Positions 8,128 to 10,418 of a stretch of 10,418 nt of DNA are shown here, in pieces; position 1 is the stretch's first letter; each line of letters starts with the position of its first letter. The notes beneath the pieces are model-generated. The model saw only the letters and a list, made by a program, of their open reading frames with translations, was not told where the DNA came from and did not search any database. Where the stretch lies: contig JASLEQ010000225.1 in assembly GCA_030151135.1 (NCBI GenBank), positions 1 through 10,418 of the forward strand. Direction: 5' to 3'. This stretch comes from Candidatus Sulfotelmatobacter sp. GTDB taxonomy: Bacteria; Acidobacteriota; Terriglobia; Terriglobales; SbA1. Both the position numbers and the translations under genes were made by a program.

Positions 8128-9597
8128 ATGGAAACCGCGACCGCCTCTTCCGCCGCCCCACGTCTGCGCCGCACGCTGACTCTGTGGGACCTGATTCTCT
8201 ACGGCATTATTGTCATTCAACCTGTGGCTCCGATGTCCGTGTTTGGCGTGCTTAGTGACGCCGGCCACGGACACGTCGTTACCACGCTGCTCATCGCCAT
8301 GGTAGCCATGCTGTTTACGGCTTTCAGTTACGGCCGCATGGCGCGAGCATATCCCAGCGCGGGCTCAGCGTTCACCTACGTTGGGCAGGAGATCAATCCC
8401 GCGCTTGGCTATGTCACGGGCTGGAGCATGGTGATGGATTACATCCTCAACCCGATGATCTGCATCATCTGGTGCAGCCAACAAGCATTCGTGTTTGCGC
8501 CGGGGATTCCCTATTGGGGATGGGCGCTTATCTTTGGGGGGATTTTTACCTTCCTGAATCTTCAGGGCATTAAGACGTCGGCTCGCGTGAATACCTTGTT
8601 GGCGGCTGGAATGGGTGCGGTCGTCGCCGTGTTCTTTATGGTTGCGGCTCGGTATATTGCGGGGCATTCTCACGACGGCGCGTCCTTTTTTACTCGTCCC
8701 TTTTTCGATCCTCAGTTGTGGAATACCAAAGCCGTACTGGGTGCCACTTCCATCGCGGTGCTGAGCTACATCGGTTTCGATGGCATCTCTACGCTCTCGG
8801 AAGAAGCTGAGAACCCGCGGCGCAACATTTTGCTGGCCACGGTGATGACCTGTTTTGTCATCGGCATACTCTCGGCCCTTGAGGTCTACGCAGCCCAGTT
8901 GGTATGGCCTGCTACACAGCCATTTCCTAATAGCGATACTGCGTTTACATTCGTTGCTGGACGCGCATGGAAGCCGATGTTCGCGATCCTCGGGTTTACC
9001 TTGTTGGTGGCGAATTTCGGATCAGGAATGGGAGCCCAAATTGGAGCAGCCCGTTTGCTCTATGGAATGGGGCGCAGCAAAGCTCTGCCGCAGGCTTTCT
9101 TCGGGCAGGTCGATGCCAAGCGTCATGTGCCTCGCAACAACGTCCTGTTCGTCGGAGCTATCGCCTTATTCGGTGCATTGCTCGTGACCTTTGGCTGGTT
9201 CAGTTATGGCCTGGGTGCCGAGATGCTCAATTTCGGGGCGCTCATTGCCTTCATGGGAGTGAACCTGGCGGCGTTTGTGCGGTATTACGTGCGCGAGGGA
9301 AAGCACAATGGCATTCCTCCGCTAGTGCTGACCGGATTGGTCATCGCGCTGGTGCTCTTGCCCGGCTCGAACTGGACGTTGTTAGTTGCGGCGGGAATAG
9401 CGCTGGCAATCTTGGCGATATGGACGCCTCCACTCGCGGGCTTTACGATTTGTTTTTTTCTTTGGAAGAATCTCAGCTGGAAAGCTTGGATCGTGGGTGG
9501 CATCTGGATGGCCGTCGGCATCGCCTTCGGGGCATGGAAGACGAATGGCTTCCGCGGCGATTTGGTGAATTTTGATCTACCGCCTGAAGAAGAGTGA
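8128..9597 (+). CDS. APC-superfamily amino acid/polyamine-type permease
   Basis: This is an inner-membrane secondary transporter of 489 residues with about twelve hydrophobic helices, the usual size and topology for the amino acid-polyamine-organocation family. TM1 carries an unwound-helix-type stretch (QPVAPMSVFG). The TM6 region has the family signature GFDGISTLSEEAENPRR starting at residue 216, and the TM8 region has FGSGMGAQIGAARLLYGMGR followed by S-K-A-L-P, as in the PuuP/YeeF-like branch. The C-terminal tail is short and acidic. The substrate cannot be assigned; amino acids or amines are most likely by family. The start at 8128 is chosen because the upstream TTG at 8089 coincides with a -35 box and would add thirteen residues without helix or signal character. 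No good Shine-Dalgarno sequence precedes either start. The gene sits 115 bp downstream of the TPR/FG-GAP gene and probably has its own promoter, so a link to that cluster is not implied. A strong terminator follows it. Confidence 0.9.
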   Translation: METATASSAAPRLRRTLTLWDLILYGIIVIQPVAPMSVFGVLSDAGHGHVVTTLLIAMVAMLFTAFSYGRMARAYPSAGSAFTYVGQEINPALGYVTGWSMVMDYILNPMICIIWCSQQAFVFAPGIPYWGWALIFGGIFTFLNLQGIKTSARVNTLLAAGMGAVVAVFFMVAARYIAGHSHDGASFFTRPFFDPQLWNTKAVLGATSIAVLSYIGFDGISTLSEEAENPRRNILLATVMTCFVIGILSALEVYAAQLVWPATQPFPNSDTAFTFVAGRAWKPMFAILGFTLLVANFGSGMGAQIGAARLLYGMGRSKALPQAFFGQVDAKRHVPRNNVLFVGAIALFGALLVTFGWFSYGLGAEMLNFGALIAFMGVNLAAFVRYYVREGKHNGIPPLVLTGLVIALVLLPGSNWTLLVAAGIALAILAIWTPPLAGFTICFFLWKNLSWKAWIVGGIWMAVGIAFGAWKTNGFRGDLVNFDLPPEEE

Positions 9598-9660
9598 AGT
9601 CGGTAGAAACCCCGGCGGGAATACGTTGTCCGTTTTCCAGCAAGCGTAGATCAAACAGAG

Positions 9661-9708
9661 AAATCCCCACCTCTCAGATTCGTCAAGTGGTGGGGATTTA
9701 ACTTTTTT
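9661..9708 (+). terminator. Rho-independent terminator between convergent genes
   Basis: A perfect 11-bp inverted repeat, AAATCCCCACC (9661-9671) with GGTGGGGATTT (9689-9699), has a 17-base loop and is followed by six T residues at 9703-9708. It ends the permease transcript. Read on the - strand the same stem is followed by a T-poor CTCTGTTTGA, so it may also stop the converging hydrolase transcript, less efficiently. Confidence 0.85.
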
Positions 9709-9747
9709 GTGACCAAATGGCCGAATAGTTCAACGGTCCGTGCAGAG

Positions 9748-10418
9748 TCACTCCACGTTCCAACCACTGATCTCAACCATTGGCTTCGCGGCGCCTAACT
9801 CAATTGTGCGATAGCTCGCCGTGACGTCGCGTTTTTCGCCCGGGAGCAGGGAAATGTAGTTGTCTTCCCAGACGACCGGAAGAATTTCTTCTCCCTTCGG
9901 GCCTTTGTCGACTTTAAGCCGTACGAAGAACGCCAGGTTTTTGCTCGGGTTCTCGAGGGTTACGTGGGTGATAGAGTTTTCGCCTTTGCGCTCGGTGCGG
10001 TCAGTGACTATGAGCTTCACCTTGGGAAGTTGCGCGATCGCTGTAAAGTCCGCATAGGAAGCGGTCGGAGTCATCCACCACGTGCTCTTCGCCCAATCGA
10101 CGGTTTCCGGTTTGGTCGAGAGCCAGTAGAAATTCGATCCGACTTCCTTGCCTGTCGAGTCTTCAAGCCGAAGGGCGAGGAAATACGTGTTGCTCAGACC
10201 AGAGACCTCGGGCAAGGTGAAGACCTTCGAGGTGCTATCCGGCCCAGCGTCGAGGGTGTTCTCTTGTGAGAACTTCTCAGTCGCGTCGAGGTTATACATC
10301 TTCGTGATGAGCTTCAGCGCTTTAGCCGCAGTGTACTGGCTGCTGACGACCCAGATCGAGTGGTCGTCGTATCCGTAGAGTGGATGCAGCGCTTCCATCG
10401 CGTGTTTGGCACCGAAAT
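9748..10418 (-). CDS. C-terminal part of a GH2 exo-beta-D-glucosaminidase/beta-mannosidase-like hydrolase (5' end beyond right edge)
   Basis: About 223 residues are visible and the frame stays open to the right edge. The ATG at 10398 is preceded in frame by F-G-A-K-H-A and is not a credible start. The visible sequence matches the C-terminal beta-sandwich (Ig-like) region of GH2 exo-beta-D-glucosaminidases and mannosylglycoprotein endo-beta-mannosidases. Key landmarks are a YGYDDHSIWVVSSQY opening, the hallmark SNFYWLSTKPETVDW in the middle, an ENPSKNLAFFVRLKV strand pair, and a WEDNYISLLPGEKRDV motif near the end, finishing with ISGWNVE. The catalytic TIM barrel and its two glutamates would lie outside the window, so activity and substrate (chitosan oligosaccharide, mannoside or another beta-linked sugar) cannot be checked. 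Such enzymes are usually exported, but the signal region is not visible. The gene converges on the permease, separated by 150 bp containing the terminator. Confidence 0.82.
   Translation of the reverse strand, partial: FGAKHAMEALHPLYGYDDHSIWVVSSQYTAAKALKLITKMYNLDATEKFSQENTLDAGPDSTSKVFTLPEVSGLSNTYFLALRLEDSTGKEVGSNFYWLSTKPETVDWAKSTWWMTPTASYADFTAIAQLPKVKLIVTDRTERKGENSITHVTLENPSKNLAFFVRLKVDKGPKGEEILPVVWEDNYISLLPGEKRDVTASYRTIELGAAKPMVEISGWNVE

Noticed and set aside
8967..9575. 202-residue + strand frame inside the permease gene
   Set aside because: It overlaps a confidently recognised APC permease in another frame and shows no membrane or domain pattern of its own.
10396..10398. ATG (minus strand) as start of the hydrolase gene
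   Set aside because: The upstream in-frame residues F-G-A-K-H-A match the expected family context and no stop intervenes, so this is an internal methionine of a truncated gene.

Overview
The window looks like chromosomal DNA from a bacterium of moderate GC content, most plausibly an Acidobacteriota member. That placement is an inference from gene content: a multihaem cytochrome fused to TPRs, CRTAC1-type FG-GAP/UnbV proteins, a TPR/FG-GAP/UnbV fusion, and a GH2 exo-glucosaminidase-like enzyme. No rRNA or other marker gene is present to confirm it. No tRNA, CRISPR array, insertion sequence or phage gene was seen.

Left part (1-8012, all + strand). Three genes for exported proteins follow one another. 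The first is cut by the left edge. It encodes a membrane-anchored c-type cytochrome with five CXXCH haem motifs, a beta-rich domain and five C-terminal TPRs. Its stop overlaps the start of the second gene (TAATG), which encodes a secreted CRTAC1-family protein with seven FG-GAP/VCBS calcium-loop repeats and a C-terminal ASPIC/UnbV domain. After 68 bp comes a 1156-residue protein that carries both module types (TPRs, then FG-GAP repeats and UnbV) plus about 430 residues of uncharacterised C-terminal sequence. The shared modules and tight packing suggest one extracytoplasmic assembly combining electron transfer with protein scaffolding. Its substrate and physiological role cannot be read from the sequence.

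Right part (8013-10418). An APC-family amino-acid/polyamine-type permease on the + strand (best start 8128) ends at 9597. It converges on the 3' end of a GH2 glycoside hydrolase gene on the - strand, which runs off the right edge. Between them lies a strong rho-independent terminator with a perfect 11-bp stem. A TTGACA-17 bp-TTCAAT promoter sits immediately before the permease ATG, suggesting a leaderless or nearly leaderless transcript. The 1156-residue gene may have a similar arrangement.

Gaps between genes are all under 200 bp.
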